A stretch of DNA of 64,000 bases from positions 1 to 64,000 of the forward strand of contig NZ_JAFEWE010000015.1 of NCBI RefSeq assembly GCF_017355785.1. The letters are read 5' to 3'. The stretch is from Desertivirga arenae (lineage in GTDB: Bacteria > Bacteroidota > Bacteroidia > Sphingobacteriales > Sphingobacteriaceae). Below the pieces are notes generated by a model, which saw only the letters and a list, made by a program, of their open reading frames with translations, did no database searches and was not told the DNA's origin. Within the stretch, counting starts at the first letter, position 1; every line of letters starts with the position of its first letter. This document shows positions 50,713 to 60,346 of this stretch, piece after piece. Made by a program: the position numbers and the translations under genes.

Positions 50713-51774
50713 TTAGGAATTTAGAAGTGCCCTTCTATAATAATTCTTATAATAGCCTTGTAAAAGAAAACGAACTCTACGCATCAAAGACCGGTTTAGC
50801 CATGCTAAATCCAGCTTTTTCTCGTTATACTTCTGTGAACAATCTGTTTCCTCAATCAACTCTTCAGCATTTCTTAAGTATTTGAGATAAGGCCTGTAAA
50901 TGAGGGACACCGCACTCTCTGGCAAGAAATAATGCTCAGCAGTCAAACGAACAGTATTATTTAAAACATATTTAAAATCATGGAAATGATAAAAAACAAG
51001 TTCAAATGTTTTTCCTGTCTTTAGTTCGACTCCCTGAATAGCTTGTTCCTTATTATTAAATTCGTATTGCTGCACATTCCATGGCGCTACCCCACCTCCT
51101 AAATGCTGAAGTTCGTGAACTCCTTCGAAATCAATAGTCCAACAGTCCAAATATTTCTGATCACCGAATTTTCCATTTTCAACCCTATTGTAACACCAGT
51201 CTATACATGCATTTCTCCACCAGTTTAACACCTTCAATCCATTCGTATCGTTTTTAAAACATACAAATTGGACGCAGTATTTTCCGTTTGCCGATTGATC
51301 GTGTTCCGGGCTAAACCTGTGCTCAGTTATAAGAACTGAATTTTCACCCATTTCATCCAAAAGCACACGGGGATCTTTAAAAAAAAGAAGGTCAGCATCG
51401 AGATATGTACAGTGATCAAGATTATACTTTTGTAAACAAAATAGTATAGTGGTAGGTGTACATGTCCAGCAATACTCGCCCGCAGTTCTTGATGATTTCA
51501 CCGTTAGCAGCTGTTCATCCTCAAATTCACCGAGAGAAATGATAGTTGCTTTCTTCAATTCAAGTGCCTTTAGGAATAAGTAACATTCTTCGTCAAATGC
51601 AAAAATAAACAAATGAACCTTTGGACAGTGGTCAATCAATGATTGATAAAGTGCAAGCCCCCGGGAGAGATATGCAGAATTAAAAAGTGTACAAAAAAAG
51701 AGACCATCACTATTTATATTATTGTTTGAAAGTACTCCCGGGCTGTTATTAATCATAATATTGGAACTAAGCAA
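50713..51774 (-). CDS. Glycosyltransferase-like protein with DAD motif (GT8-like)
   Basis: A 353-residue protein: GLFFCTLFNSAYLSRGLALYQSL at the start and CTYLDADLLFFKDPRVLLDEMG near residue 120 (DAD metal motif) place it among GT8-like or related GT-A transferases that modify nucleotide-sugar-dependent glycans. NWWRNACIDWCYNRVENGKFGDQKYLDCW is a conserved block in this group. Donor unknown. It stands alone on the minus strand between plus-strand runs. Confidence 0.78.
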   Translation of the reverse strand: MLSSNIMINNSPGVLSNNNINSDGLFFCTLFNSAYLSRGLALYQSLIDHCPKVHLFIFAFDEECYLFLKALELKKATIISLGEFEDEQLLTVKSSRTAGEYCWTCTPTTILFCLQKYNLDHCTYLDADLLFFKDPRVLLDEMGENSVLITEHRFSPEHDQSANGKYCVQFVCFKNDTNGLKVLNWWRNACIDWCYNRVENGKFGDQKYLDCWTIDFEGVHELQHLGGGVAPWNVQQYEFNNKEQAIQGVELKTGKTFELVFYHFHDFKYVLNNTVRLTAEHYFLPESAVSLIYRPYLKYLRNAEELIEETDCSQKYNEKKLDLAWLNRSLMRRVRFLLQGYYKNYYRRALLNS

Positions 51775-51890
51775 TTCTTAGACAAACACCATGACAATTA
51801 AACCACGAAAAAGTACTAGAAGGAATTCATATTAAAATGATTTTTTAGCTATTAAGAATTATCCCTGGCATTCTGCATTTTTGCATAAGA

Positions 51891-53063
51891 ATGAAGAAGA
51901 TACTATTTTTTTTTCCGTTAAATCCTATCTCTGGAGATTCCGGTGCTAAAACGAGGGTCCTTAAACTTCTGCATTATTTCAACCGAAGAGGCTTTATCGT
52001 TGATTTTATTGGTCTGGAATATTGGGACGATTGGACGGAGGAAGGAATACTAAGTTTCAAAAGTAGCGGGCTAATAAGAAATCTTTTCCTTTTTAATAAG
52101 CCTCCAAAGCTGCGAAGAAAAAATTTTTTCGAACGACTGATTAAAAAAAAGTTTGCTGAAGAAATCTTTGAACAAATGAATAAGGTGGATGGAGCATTTG
52201 ATAATCTAACAAATCTGCATATCAAAAACCGGTTCGATCAGGTACTTGCTACCCATTCCTATAATTTTATCATTATCAGCTATGCTTATTGGGCTGATTT
52301 AATTAAGGACATACCCTACTCTGATTCAAAAACGATTATAGACACTCACGATCTTCTAACTTCTCAAGTCCAGGAACAGGAAGGAATTGTTTTAGGAAAA
52401 TCATTGGAAGAAGAATTTAGACGAGTATCACAGTTTGATGAAGTTTGGGCTATTTCTAGTGATGAGAAATTTTTGTTTAGCCAATTCATCAAAAGGAAGG
52501 TTCGTTTAGTCTCTTTAATGTTCGACACCCCCGAGGAATTGGCTAGTCAAAATCAGTTAGCAAAGTATGATCTAATTTATATCGCTAGCGATAATCTACA
52601 TAATCAAATTTCCGCTTCCTGGTTTTTTGAAAATGTCTATCCTTTATTAAATCCTGAAATAAGAATTTGTGTAATAGGTGGAATTAACAGGTTTATTAGT
52701 AATTACAAAAACGTAAAGAATATTCTCTATGCTGAAAGCGTAGAGCCCTATTACCGTGAGGCCAAAGTAGCGCTTTGTCCAATGCTTTCTGGAACAGGAA
52801 TCAAGGTTAAGGTTGTGGAAGCACTTTCTTTCGGACTACCAGTGGTTTGTAATTCACGAGGAATAGATGGCCTCCCAAATAAAATCTCGAATGGTTGCCT
52901 CGTATCTGACGATCCTGCCCGTTTTGCGTCGAATATTCACCAGCTATTAAATAATTCCTCATTATATAAAAGTCAACAGGAAATGGCAATCCAATTATTT
53001 AAATTAGCTTTTGAAACTTCGGTAGGCGAAAAGGTTCTTGATGAGGCTTTTGAACTCACTTAA
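51891..53063 (+). CDS. Glycosyltransferase family 4-like
   Basis: A 390-residue GT-B protein: KILFFFPLNPISGDSGAKTRVLKLLHYFNRRGFIVDFIGL at the N-terminus, DTHDLLTSQVQ, EVWAISSDEKFLF and, in the donor domain, VKVVEALSFGLPVVCNSRGIDGLP with the pattern E-x7-E replaced by ISGTGIKVKVVEAL. Only moderately like other GT4 enzymes. Its end overlaps the extended frame of the next gene, but the most likely start of that gene is 70 bp downstream. Confidence 0.82.
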   Translation: MKKILFFFPLNPISGDSGAKTRVLKLLHYFNRRGFIVDFIGLEYWDDWTEEGILSFKSSGLIRNLFLFNKPPKLRRKNFFERLIKKKFAEEIFEQMNKVDGAFDNLTNLHIKNRFDQVLATHSYNFIIISYAYWADLIKDIPYSDSKTIIDTHDLLTSQVQEQEGIVLGKSLEEEFRRVSQFDEVWAISSDEKFLFSQFIKRKVRLVSLMFDTPEELASQNQLAKYDLIYIASDNLHNQISASWFFENVYPLLNPEIRICVIGGINRFISNYKNVKNILYAESVEPYYREAKVALCPMLSGTGIKVKVVEALSFGLPVVCNSRGIDGLPNKISNGCLVSDDPARFASNIHQLLNNSSLYKSQQEMAIQLFKLAFETSVGEKVLDEAFELT

Positions 53064-53133
53064 TTACCCAGGCATACTAAAGAGGAATACTACATCAACT
53101 GATTCACACGCCCTTTTTAAAGTATATTTGCAA

Positions 53134-54051
53134 ATGGCATCATACAAAACGGTGAGTCCGATATTGCTTCTGATCTTTAATAGGCCAGATTTAACTGGCC
53201 TTATATTTGAAAAAATCCGGGAAACAAAACCTGCTCGCTTATATATCGCTGCCGATGGGCCCCGCCAGACCAAAAGCGGAGAAAAGGAATTGTGCGAAAA
53301 AACACGTTCAGTAGTCGAAGCTATAGATTGGGAATGCGAAGTAAAAACTCTTTTCAGGCAAAAGAACCTGGGATGTAAGTACGCAGTATCCTCAGCTATC
53401 GATTGGTTTTTCCAGCATGAAGAAGAAGGTATAATTTTAGAGGATGACTGCCTTCCTTCGGAAGACTTTTTCCGTTTTTGCGACGAGCTTCTGCACAAGT
53501 ACCGGAACGACGAAAGAGTTTTTCAGATAACCGGTTGCAATGTTCAACCCGGCAAAAAATGGGGATCAGCGAGCTATTATTTCTCCAACAACATAGAGGT
53601 TTGGGGCTGGGCGAGTTGGAGACGTGTTTGGAATAAGTATGATGTTGAACTAAGCAATTACCATGAAAAAGATCTAGTACACCATTTGCGGGAGATTTAT
53701 AATCATGAAACTATTACTCAAAAGTTCAAAGAGGCTTTTATTGATCTCAAGGATGGTAAAATAGATACTTGGGATTATCAGCTTCGTTTTATAAATTTTT
53801 TCGAAAGAGGACTTGTAGTCGTTCCAAACTTTAACCTTGTAAGCAATATCGGATTCAGGGCAGACGGAACCCATACTTTAAACGACGATCATATCTTTTC
53901 AAATCTAAAAACGGAACCACTTCCTGAAGAATTAACTCATCCTACAACAATTACAGCATGCCTTGATGCAGATCTGCAAACTTTATACACTGATTTTAAC
54001 ATTAAAAGGAAAAGTTGGATTGGAAAATTAGTAGACGCTTTTAGGTTGTAG
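53134..54051 (+). CDS. HlpA-like nucleotide-diphospho-sugar transferase (paralogue B)
   Basis: A 305-residue paralogue of the gene at 49021: VSPILLLIFNRPDLTGLIFEKI, RLYIAADGPRQTKSG, EEEGIILEDDCLPSEDFFRFCD, EVWGWASWRRVWNKYDVEL. I chose the ATG at 53134, which matches the paralogue's start; the frame opens upstream to 53038. TATATTTG (-7 form) occupies 53123-53130, only 3 bp before the ATG, so a leaderless transcript is possible. Role in the polysaccharide locus as for paralogue A, sugar unknown. Confidence 0.84.
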   Translation: MASYKTVSPILLLIFNRPDLTGLIFEKIRETKPARLYIAADGPRQTKSGEKELCEKTRSVVEAIDWECEVKTLFRQKNLGCKYAVSSAIDWFFQHEEEGIILEDDCLPSEDFFRFCDELLHKYRNDERVFQITGCNVQPGKKWGSASYYFSNNIEVWGWASWRRVWNKYDVELSNYHEKDLVHHLREIYNHETITQKFKEAFIDLKDGKIDTWDYQLRFINFFERGLVVVPNFNLVSNIGFRADGTHTLNDDHIFSNLKTEPLPEELTHPTTITACLDADLQTLYTDFNIKRKSWIGKLVDAFRL

Positions 54052-54054
54052 AAA

Positions 54055-54852
54055 CTATCTCCTCAAGAAGAAGCCCTTGTCAAAAGCAATTGGAACACCA
54101 TCAATTTTAATATCAGTTTCGCCAACTACAAAGGAGCCAAATTCTGCGACTAATTTGTAGTCTTTGAAATGACTCAAGAATTTCGCTTCATTGAAAAACC
54201 AGGAAGGATATACTGCACTATAAATTACAGGGTCTACCCTTTGAACAGTAAGCCGGTCATCCTCCCTGTCTTTTATGAAAGCTGTTCGGTCAAAAATTAA
54301 ATAATCGAAATTGTAGGCAGCAAGTTGCTGAAGAAATTTATGAGGTTCCGGCAGATATTGAACAGAACCCGAAAGTAAAACTACTTTAGGCTTATCAATT
54401 TTCATACAATCTTCAATGTCAAAAGCAAATTTAAGGGACTGGTCCTCAAAAAACTGCTTTCCACATTGTACATACTTCTCCTGCTCAACAATCGTCCAAG
54501 TCACCTCAACATTATCAGGTATAAAATCCTTTACCTGAAAATAGGTACTGCCCAAAGATCCGCCAAAATCAATAAGATTAAGTCTGTTTTCATTTTGCAG
54601 GGCAATATTCAACAAACACGAGATTAGGGCAAATGGATATTCCTTTTTATCAAACAAAACTGAATCACGCTCATAGACTGCTTCACCGTGTTTTACCTTC
54701 AAGAGCGATTGCTTAGTTTTCTCAAGAATATTGTCAGCACTGTAACCTGTCGAAGCGGCTAAAGCAGCATCCCAGCTTACAAAATCGCCAAACCAACCGT
54801 ATTTATCTCCTTTGTTTTCCGCTTTAAATATTCGTTTGAGTCCTTTTAGCAT
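54055..54852 (-). CDS. Methyltransferase, TIGR04325-like
   Basis: A 265-residue class I methyltransferase. LNLIDFGGSLGSTYFQVKDFIP is the SAM-binding motif I, VEVTWTIVEQEKYVQCGKQFF motif II, and KVVLLSGSVQYLPEPHKFL motif IV. The N-terminal WFGDFVSWDAALAASTGYSADNIL is characteristic of the TIGR04325 family found in polysaccharide gene clusters, as I recall. It may methylate a sugar residue. It converges on the preceding gene (3 bp gap) and is on the minus strand. Confidence 0.82.
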   Translation of the reverse strand: MLKGLKRIFKAENKGDKYGWFGDFVSWDAALAASTGYSADNILEKTKQSLLKVKHGEAVYERDSVLFDKKEYPFALISCLLNIALQNENRLNLIDFGGSLGSTYFQVKDFIPDNVEVTWTIVEQEKYVQCGKQFFEDQSLKFAFDIEDCMKIDKPKVVLLSGSVQYLPEPHKFLQQLAAYNFDYLIFDRTAFIKDREDDRLTVQRVDPVIYSAVYPSWFFNEAKFLSHFKDYKLVAEFGSFVVGETDIKIDGVPIAFDKGFFLRR

Positions 54853-55033
54853 CTTGAACTTTAAAAAAATATAAAATTATAACAATCCTGGTAATAACTG
54901 TAGGGCTTGGATCAGGAACATGAATTAAATCCTTCTTTTTATCTTTAACCCCGTTTGGTTTATTTGTAAAATCGCTTCTGGATCAAACATATAACGGGTT
55001 TCAGGGTTAAAAGAACATCATATCAACTATTCT

Positions 55034-56179
55034 ATGAAATTAAACACATACGACTACTTAATAGTAGGCTCTGGATTATTTGGAGCCGTTTTTGCACACG
55101 AAGCTACCAAAGCTGGAAAAAAATGTTTAGTTATCGATAAACGAAATCATGCCGGAGGTAACGTTTATTGTAAAGAGATGGAAGGAATAAATGTCCATCA
55201 ATACGGAGCCCACATTTTCCATACTAATGATAAAGAAATTTGGGACTATGTAAATCAGTTTGCCGAATTCAATCGCTATACCAATTCTCCTGTAGCTAAC
55301 TATAACGGTGAGCTTTATAATCTTCCTTTCAATATGAATACTTTTTATCGCCTTTGGGGAACTAAAACTCCCGAAGAAGCTAAAAAGAGAATCGAAGAGC
55401 AAATAGCTGATCTTCATATTACTGAACCTAAAAACCTTGAAGAACAAGCATTAAAACTGGTAGGAACCGATATTTACGAAAAGTTAATTAAACACTATAC
55501 AGAAAAGCAATGGGGAAGAAAAGCTACTGAGCTACCTGCGTTCATCATTAAACGCTTACCTGTTCGCTTCACCTACGATAATAACTATTTCAATGATAAA
55601 TATCAGGGTATTCCAGTAGGTGGCTATAACAAAATCATAGAAGGTCTATTAGAAGGCATAGAAGTTCGCCTTGATACAGACTTTTTTGCGAACCGTGAAG
55701 AGTTAAGCCTGCTTGCTGATAAAATTGTATTTACTGGTAAAATAGATGAATACTATAACTACCAGTTTGGAGAGCTTGAATACAGAAGTCTTCAATTTGA
55801 AACCGAAGTTGTCGATACGGAGAACTATCAGGGTAATGCCGTAATCAATTACACAGATCCGGAAACCCCTTATACCCGTATCATCGAGCACAAACATTTT
55901 GAATTTGGAACTCAGCCTAAAACAGTGGTGACAAAAGAGTATTCTTTACAGGCTGCTAAAGGAGTAGAACCGTATTACCCGATCAATGACGAAAATAACA
56001 CTTCGATCTTGAAGAAATACCAGGCACTAGCGAAAGAAGAAACGAATGTAATTTTTGGAGGTCGCTTAGCTGAATATAAATATTACGACATGCACCAGGT
56101 TGTTGGATCAGCTTTAGTAAAAGCAAAACGAGAACTGGGAACGGAAAAAGATGCAGTTGTGCTCAATGAAGCTGTATAA
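55034..56179 (+). CDS. glf: UDP-galactopyranose mutase
   Basis: A 381-residue flavoenzyme converting UDP-galactopyranose to UDP-galactofuranose. The FAD-binding VGSGLFGAVFAHEATKAG is at residues 11-28 and IDKRNHAGGNVY at 35-46; YGAHIFHTNDKEIWDYV, YTEKQWGRKATELPAFIIKRLPVR and the C-terminal FGGRLAEYKYYDMHQVVGSAL are diagnostic. It implies that the polysaccharide contains galactofuranose, although the specific Galf transferase is not identified. A terminator follows. Confidence 0.97.
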   Translation: MKLNTYDYLIVGSGLFGAVFAHEATKAGKKCLVIDKRNHAGGNVYCKEMEGINVHQYGAHIFHTNDKEIWDYVNQFAEFNRYTNSPVANYNGELYNLPFNMNTFYRLWGTKTPEEAKKRIEEQIADLHITEPKNLEEQALKLVGTDIYEKLIKHYTEKQWGRKATELPAFIIKRLPVRFTYDNNYFNDKYQGIPVGGYNKIIEGLLEGIEVRLDTDFFANREELSLLADKIVFTGKIDEYYNYQFGELEYRSLQFETEVVDTENYQGNAVINYTDPETPYTRIIEHKHFEFGTQPKTVVTKEYSLQAAKGVEPYYPINDENNTSILKKYQALAKEETNVIFGGRLAEYKYYDMHQVVGSALVKAKRELGTEKDAVVLNEAV

Positions 56180-56207
56180 CTCAATTGCTTCCATATAAAA
56201 CCAAGAG

Positions 56208-56233
56208 GACTGCCAAAGCGCAGTCTTTTTTTA
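56208..56233 (+). terminator. Terminator after glf
   Basis: GACTGC (56208-56213) pairs with GCAGTC (56220-56225), loop CAAAGC, followed by TTTTTTTATTT. Confidence 0.8.
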
Positions 56234-56328
56234 TTTAATTACTTTTCAAATTCTTTCAAAGGGAAGACAAGTCCTATAATTGTAGTATAAATGGTGTGAT
56301 AAAATAATAGGACTACCAAGAAAACCAA

Positions 56329-56700
56329 ATGCCCGAATTAATTGACTTAAAAACTTTCACTGATAGCAGAGGGAATCTAACAGTAATAGATAAATGTATT
56401 CCTTTCGATATTGCACGTATCTTCTACATCTACGGCGTGGATAATTCTGTAAGAGGCGGACACAGACACGTAAAAACAATTCAAGCCGCCATTTGCATTC
56501 AGGGTTCCTGCAAAATATTTACTGATAATAACAAGGATCAGGAGTGGTTTGATCTAAGCAAGCCTTCGAGCTGTCTTATCCTTTATCCCGAAGACTGGCA
56601 TACAATGAGTGAATTTTCTGAAGATGCTATTTTGATGGTCTTAGCTTCTACCAGTTTCGAGGCTAGTGATTATATTTATACCCCATATAAACAGGCATGA
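56329..56700 (+). CDS. fdtA: Sugar 3,4-ketoisomerase, FdtA/WxcM-like
   Basis: A 123-residue cupin of the WxcM-like family, as in FdtA/QdtA, which isomerise dTDP-4-keto-6-deoxyglucose to the 3-keto sugar. [49 protein letters not shown] (with the two conserved His) and [13 protein letters not shown] are diagnostic. Its ATGA end overlaps the following aminotransferase, the classic FdtA-FdtB arrangement. Whether the product is of galacto (Fuc3N) or gluco (Qui3N) configuration cannot be told. Confidence 0.88.
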   Translation: MPELIDLKTFTDSRGNLTVIDKCIPFDIARIFYIYGVDNSVRGGHRHVKTIQAAICIQGSCKIFTDNNKDQEWFDLSKPSSCLILYPEDWHTMSEFSEDAILMVLASTSFEASDYIYTPYKQA

Positions 56701-57794
56701 TAGAGTACGAAGACCTATCAAGGGTTAACCATTCTTACAAACAGGAATTCACGGAATTGTTCGGAAAGTTTCTGGACAAAGGGTGGTTTGTTCTGGGCGA
56801 GGAGGTAAAACTCTTTGAGGAGGAATTTGCAGCTTATTGTGGAAGTAAATATTGCATCGGTGTGGCCTCAGGTCTCGACGCCTTATATCTTTCTTTATTA
56901 GCGTTAGATCTCCCGGAAGGAGCAGAGGTTTTAGTTCCATCAAATACTTATATCGCCACTATACTTAGTATCGTCAATGCAGGTTTAAAACCAGTATTGG
57001 TAGAGCCCGATCTAGGAACATATAATATTACCGCATCAGGGGTTGAGGAAAACATATCTTCTTCAACTAAAGCAATTATGCTTGTCCATTTGTATGGCAA
57101 GCCCTGTAAGATGGATGAATTGCTGAATATCGCCAAGAAGCATGATCTATACATTATAGAAGACTGTGCACAGGCACACGGTGCAAAATATCAAGACAAA
57201 GCAGTTGGTACTTGGGGTAACTTTGGAGCTTATAGTTTCTATCCAACAAAAAACCTTGGAGCCCTTGGCGATGCAGGAGCTATAGTAACCAATGATTCCC
57301 GAATGGCTGAAAAGCTAAAAGCCCTAAGAAACTACGGCTCTCAAATCAAGTATAAAAACGATTTCATCGGCATTAATTCGCGGTTAGACGAACTTCAGGC
57401 AGCATTCCTTCGAATCAAACTTCGCGAGCTTGATAAACTCAACCAGCATAAAAATATTCTTGCGGATATTTATAAAAAAGAACTAAAAAGGGAGTTTGTG
57501 ATCTTACCTGAAAATCAGGAAAACACTTTTGAAGTATTTCATATCTTTAATATAAGGACAGAGAATCGTGACGAATTAAAACAGTACTTATTGGACAATG
57601 GAATTAAAACAGAGATTCATTACCCAACTCCCCCACACCACCAGGCTGGCTATAAAAACTTACTACATGGCTCTTATCCTATTTCTGAAGAGATACATCG
57701 AACTACACTTAGCCTGCCGATTTCTTTGATTCATACAGAGGACCAGATTGAGCAGATAGCCCGGACAATAAATAAATTTTTCGAAAAATTATAA
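56697..57794 (+). CDS. fdtB: DegT/DnrJ/EryC1/StrS aminotransferase, FdtB/QdtB-like
   Basis: A 365-residue PLP aminotransferase that would aminate the C3 keto sugar made by the preceding enzyme. Blocks: [59 protein letters not shown], and the PLP lysine K185 in [17 protein letters not shown]; the C-terminal [19 protein letters not shown] is typical. Translation is coupled to fdtA (ATGA overlap). No acetyltransferase (FdtC) follows: the next gene is in the opposite direction. Confidence 0.92.
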   Translation: MIEYEDLSRVNHSYKQEFTELFGKFLDKGWFVLGEEVKLFEEEFAAYCGSKYCIGVASGLDALYLSLLALDLPEGAEVLVPSNTYIATILSIVNAGLKPVLVEPDLGTYNITASGVEENISSSTKAIMLVHLYGKPCKMDELLNIAKKHDLYIIEDCAQAHGAKYQDKAVGTWGNFGAYSFYPTKNLGALGDAGAIVTNDSRMAEKLKALRNYGSQIKYKNDFIGINSRLDELQAAFLRIKLRELDKLNQHKNILADIYKKELKREFVILPENQENTFEVFHIFNIRTENRDELKQYLLDNGIKTEIHYPTPPHHQAGYKNLLHGSYPISEEIHRTTLSLPISLIHTEDQIEQIARTINKFFEKL

Positions 57795-57800
57795 CCAATA

Positions 57801-57837
57801 AAAAAGCCACTTCAGAAAATTTGAAGTGGTTTTTTTA
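57801..57837. terminator. Bidirectional terminator between fdtB and the TonB receptor
   Basis: CCACTTCA (57807-57814) and TGAAGTGG (57822-57829) form an 8-bp stem with A-run before and T-run after, working for both convergent genes. Confidence 0.88.
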
Positions 57838-57851
57838 TTGGTTGAGATATT

Positions 57852-60299
57852 TTATATCTTAATATTTAAGCCCAAAAGAACGTTAGTCCCCGCTTGAGGA
57901 AAGTAGAAATTCTCGGTGACCGGACCACCATAGATATAAGTGTAGGTATAGCCATTGGATTCATACTTCTCATTAAAAACGTTATTAACTAGCAGGGTGA
58001 GACCAATATTTTTCAGTCTTCGAGCCTGGATATTATACCTCAAGCTTATGTCATTAACGAAAAATGGGTTTAGCTTCCTATCCTCATTAGAAGTGTTATC
58101 CAAATATTGTTTACCTACATACTTAGATAACAAGGCTGTTTCAAATCCTTTAAAAATTTTATAAGACAAATCACTCCCTGCAATAACAGAGGGCGAGAAG
58201 GCTATGTCTGCTTTTCCATAGGTATTCGACGCCTGACCGCCGTTATCATAGTCATCCATGAATTCAGTATAGTTCTTGACCTTGTTTCTGCTTAAGGTAA
58301 CATTAGCACCCCAGCTAAGATCTTTTGATAACAAAACACGTCCGTCTAATTCAAAACCCATGCGATAGCTGATAGGGACGTTCTGCCGAATGTATTCTCC
58401 TACATCATTAACCTTGCCGGTTAGCACCAGCTGGTTCCTATAAAACATTCCATAATAGTTAATACCGAAATTATAAGCTTTCTCGGCATTTCTGTATCCT
58501 GCCTCAACATTCTTAAGGGTTTCTGCTTGTGGAACTACTCCTGGCAAGGCGTAACGATAGTCGTCTCTGTTAGGTTCTTTGTTCCCGATGGCAAACGAAG
58601 CGTAAGCATTAGAATGGTTGTCTATGGAATAAGTGATACCTGCCTTGGGATTGAAAAACTTATGATAATACTGCAGATCTTGTTCAGCTAAGGTCTTGTC
58701 AGTACCCGTAATGCTATAATCCACATAGCGGTACTGCAGATCGTAGAATATTCGAGCTTTTCCCACCTGAAAGTCTATCCGACCATAAATATTAAAATCT
58801 TTCTTTAAACCATGACCTAAATAGTACTGTTGATTTATTGAAGAAACAGGTAAGGTAGCTGAAATTACCTCCCCAAAATGGTCACCATCATACTCGTTAT
58901 AGGCACCACCAATAATAACAGAATATTCAGTGGAAGGAGCATAGTTTAAAGAATACGTTAATCCGTAAAAGTCATTCTTTAACCACCTTCTTCTTACTAA
59001 GTCAGTTTTCTGTTTTGGAGCTCCGCCAAATAAAGTTGAATTTAAGCCGTATTTCTCCAGCGTTGTGTTATTCTTGAACTCCTCGAAATAGCCTTTGCCA
59101 AAAGTATAATGCAAAGCCGTATTTAAAGACAATGCTGGATTAAATGTATGGGTATAAAGGCCTTGGTAATGAGTCTGATTGTAATTATCTGTTTGGTTAT
59201 TATACAGGAACTGACTGTAGGTTCGCTTGTCAGAATTCCACAGATTCAATGAATCTTCCGGGGTGAAATACAAAGAACCCTGATTATTGTAATAATGTGT
59301 CAATAGGGCATCACTATTACCTCTAAGTTTAGCTTCAGGCACCCCGTTCCAAACCTGGTATGTTTTTTCCTTCCCACCGAAGATGTTTACTCGCAGCAAG
59401 TCTTTTTTTCCATAATAAGCCGCGCTGGAAAAAAAGGATTTAAGGTTTGAGGAACCTCTGTCTATGAAACCATCAGATGTTATTGCTGACAAACGTCCAT
59501 CCACAGTAAACTTATTTGCAATCAATCCTGAGCCCGCATTTATAGTATTCTTCAAAGTCCCAAAGGAACCTCCGGCACTGTTTAATTCAGCATAAGCAGT
59601 ATCGTGCCTGGTTGTTGTTTGAATATTCAGGCTGCCACCAAAAGCTACCGCCCCATTGGTAGAGGTTCCAACCCCTCTCTGAATTTGTATATTATCTACC
59701 GAAGAGGCAAAATCGGGGAGGTTTACCCAAAATGTGCCCTGACTTTCAGGATCATTATAAGGGATACCATTTATAGTAACGTTAACACGGGTTGGATCGC
59801 TTCCGCGAATACGGATACCAGTATAACCAATTCCATTGCCGGCATCAGAGCTGACCACTACAGAAGGGGTTTGATTTAAAAGGTAGGGCAAGTCCTGGCC
59901 CAGATTATTCTTTGCCAGCTCTTCATTATCGATGTTCTTAAATGTGGTTGGAGAACTTTCTGAAGCTCTTGTAGCTTTCACAATCACCGCATCGGTAACA
60001 AAGCTTGAAGCTTGCATACTAATATTCAGGTTCTGATTTGCTGAAAGGTTTAAAACCTTTGAAAAGGTATTGAATCCAATGAAGCTAACTTTAACTACAT
60101 AATTTCCCGCCTTCAAATTAAGGAAAGAAAAATCTCCGTTCGCATCTGTTTGAGAACTATATTGATTTACGGTAACGTTAGCTCCAGCCAGAGGACGTTG
60201 GACCGATCCATCCACTACTTTTCCGGAAATTGTAAATTGTGCGGCAGCCCACAATGGTAGAAACATAGCCATGAAGGCTATCACATTCATCTTCTTCAT
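57852..60299 (-). CDS. TonB-dependent receptor, probable thiamine/precursor transporter
   Basis: An 815-residue outer-membrane receptor. The signal peptide (NVIAFMAMFLPLWAAAQ) precedes a carboxypeptidase-regulatory-like domain (ISGKVVDGSVQRPLAGANVTV, about residues 22-105), a plug domain (DLPYLLNQTPSVVVSSDAGN, GIRIRGSDPTRVNVTINGIPYND), and a 22-strand-type barrel to the C-terminal aromatic strand. I chose the ATG at 60299; an upstream in-frame ATG at 60341 would lie in the riboswitch. A TPP riboswitch precedes it, so uptake of thiamine or a related pyrimidine/thiazole is the predicted role; this is supported by family precedent in Bacteroidota but untested here. Confidence 0.92.
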   Translation of the reverse strand: MKKMNVIAFMAMFLPLWAAAQFTISGKVVDGSVQRPLAGANVTVNQYSSQTDANGDFSFLNLKAGNYVVKVSFIGFNTFSKVLNLSANQNLNISMQASSFVTDAVIVKATRASESSPTTFKNIDNEELAKNNLGQDLPYLLNQTPSVVVSSDAGNGIGYTGIRIRGSDPTRVNVTINGIPYNDPESQGTFWVNLPDFASSVDNIQIQRGVGTSTNGAVAFGGSLNIQTTTRHDTAYAELNSAGGSFGTLKNTINAGSGLIANKFTVDGRLSAITSDGFIDRGSSNLKSFFSSAAYYGKKDLLRVNIFGGKEKTYQVWNGVPEAKLRGNSDALLTHYYNNQGSLYFTPEDSLNLWNSDKRTYSQFLYNNQTDNYNQTHYQGLYTHTFNPALSLNTALHYTFGKGYFEEFKNNTTLEKYGLNSTLFGGAPKQKTDLVRRRWLKNDFYGLTYSLNYAPSTEYSVIIGGAYNEYDGDHFGEVISATLPVSSINQQYYLGHGLKKDFNIYGRIDFQVGKARIFYDLQYRYVDYSITGTDKTLAEQDLQYYHKFFNPKAGITYSIDNHSNAYASFAIGNKEPNRDDYRYALPGVVPQAETLKNVEAGYRNAEKAYNFGINYYGMFYRNQLVLTGKVNDVGEYIRQNVPISYRMGFELDGRVLLSKDLSWGANVTLSRNKVKNYTEFMDDYDNGGQASNTYGKADIAFSPSVIAGSDLSYKIFKGFETALLSKYVGKQYLDNTSNEDRKLNPFFVNDISLRYNIQARRLKNIGLTLLVNNVFNEKYESNGYTYTYIYGGPVTENFYFPQAGTNVLLGLNIKI

Positions 60300-60346
60300 A
60301 CTTTTTGAATTTAAACGAATGCAAGGGGCATGCATCGTCAATAAAT

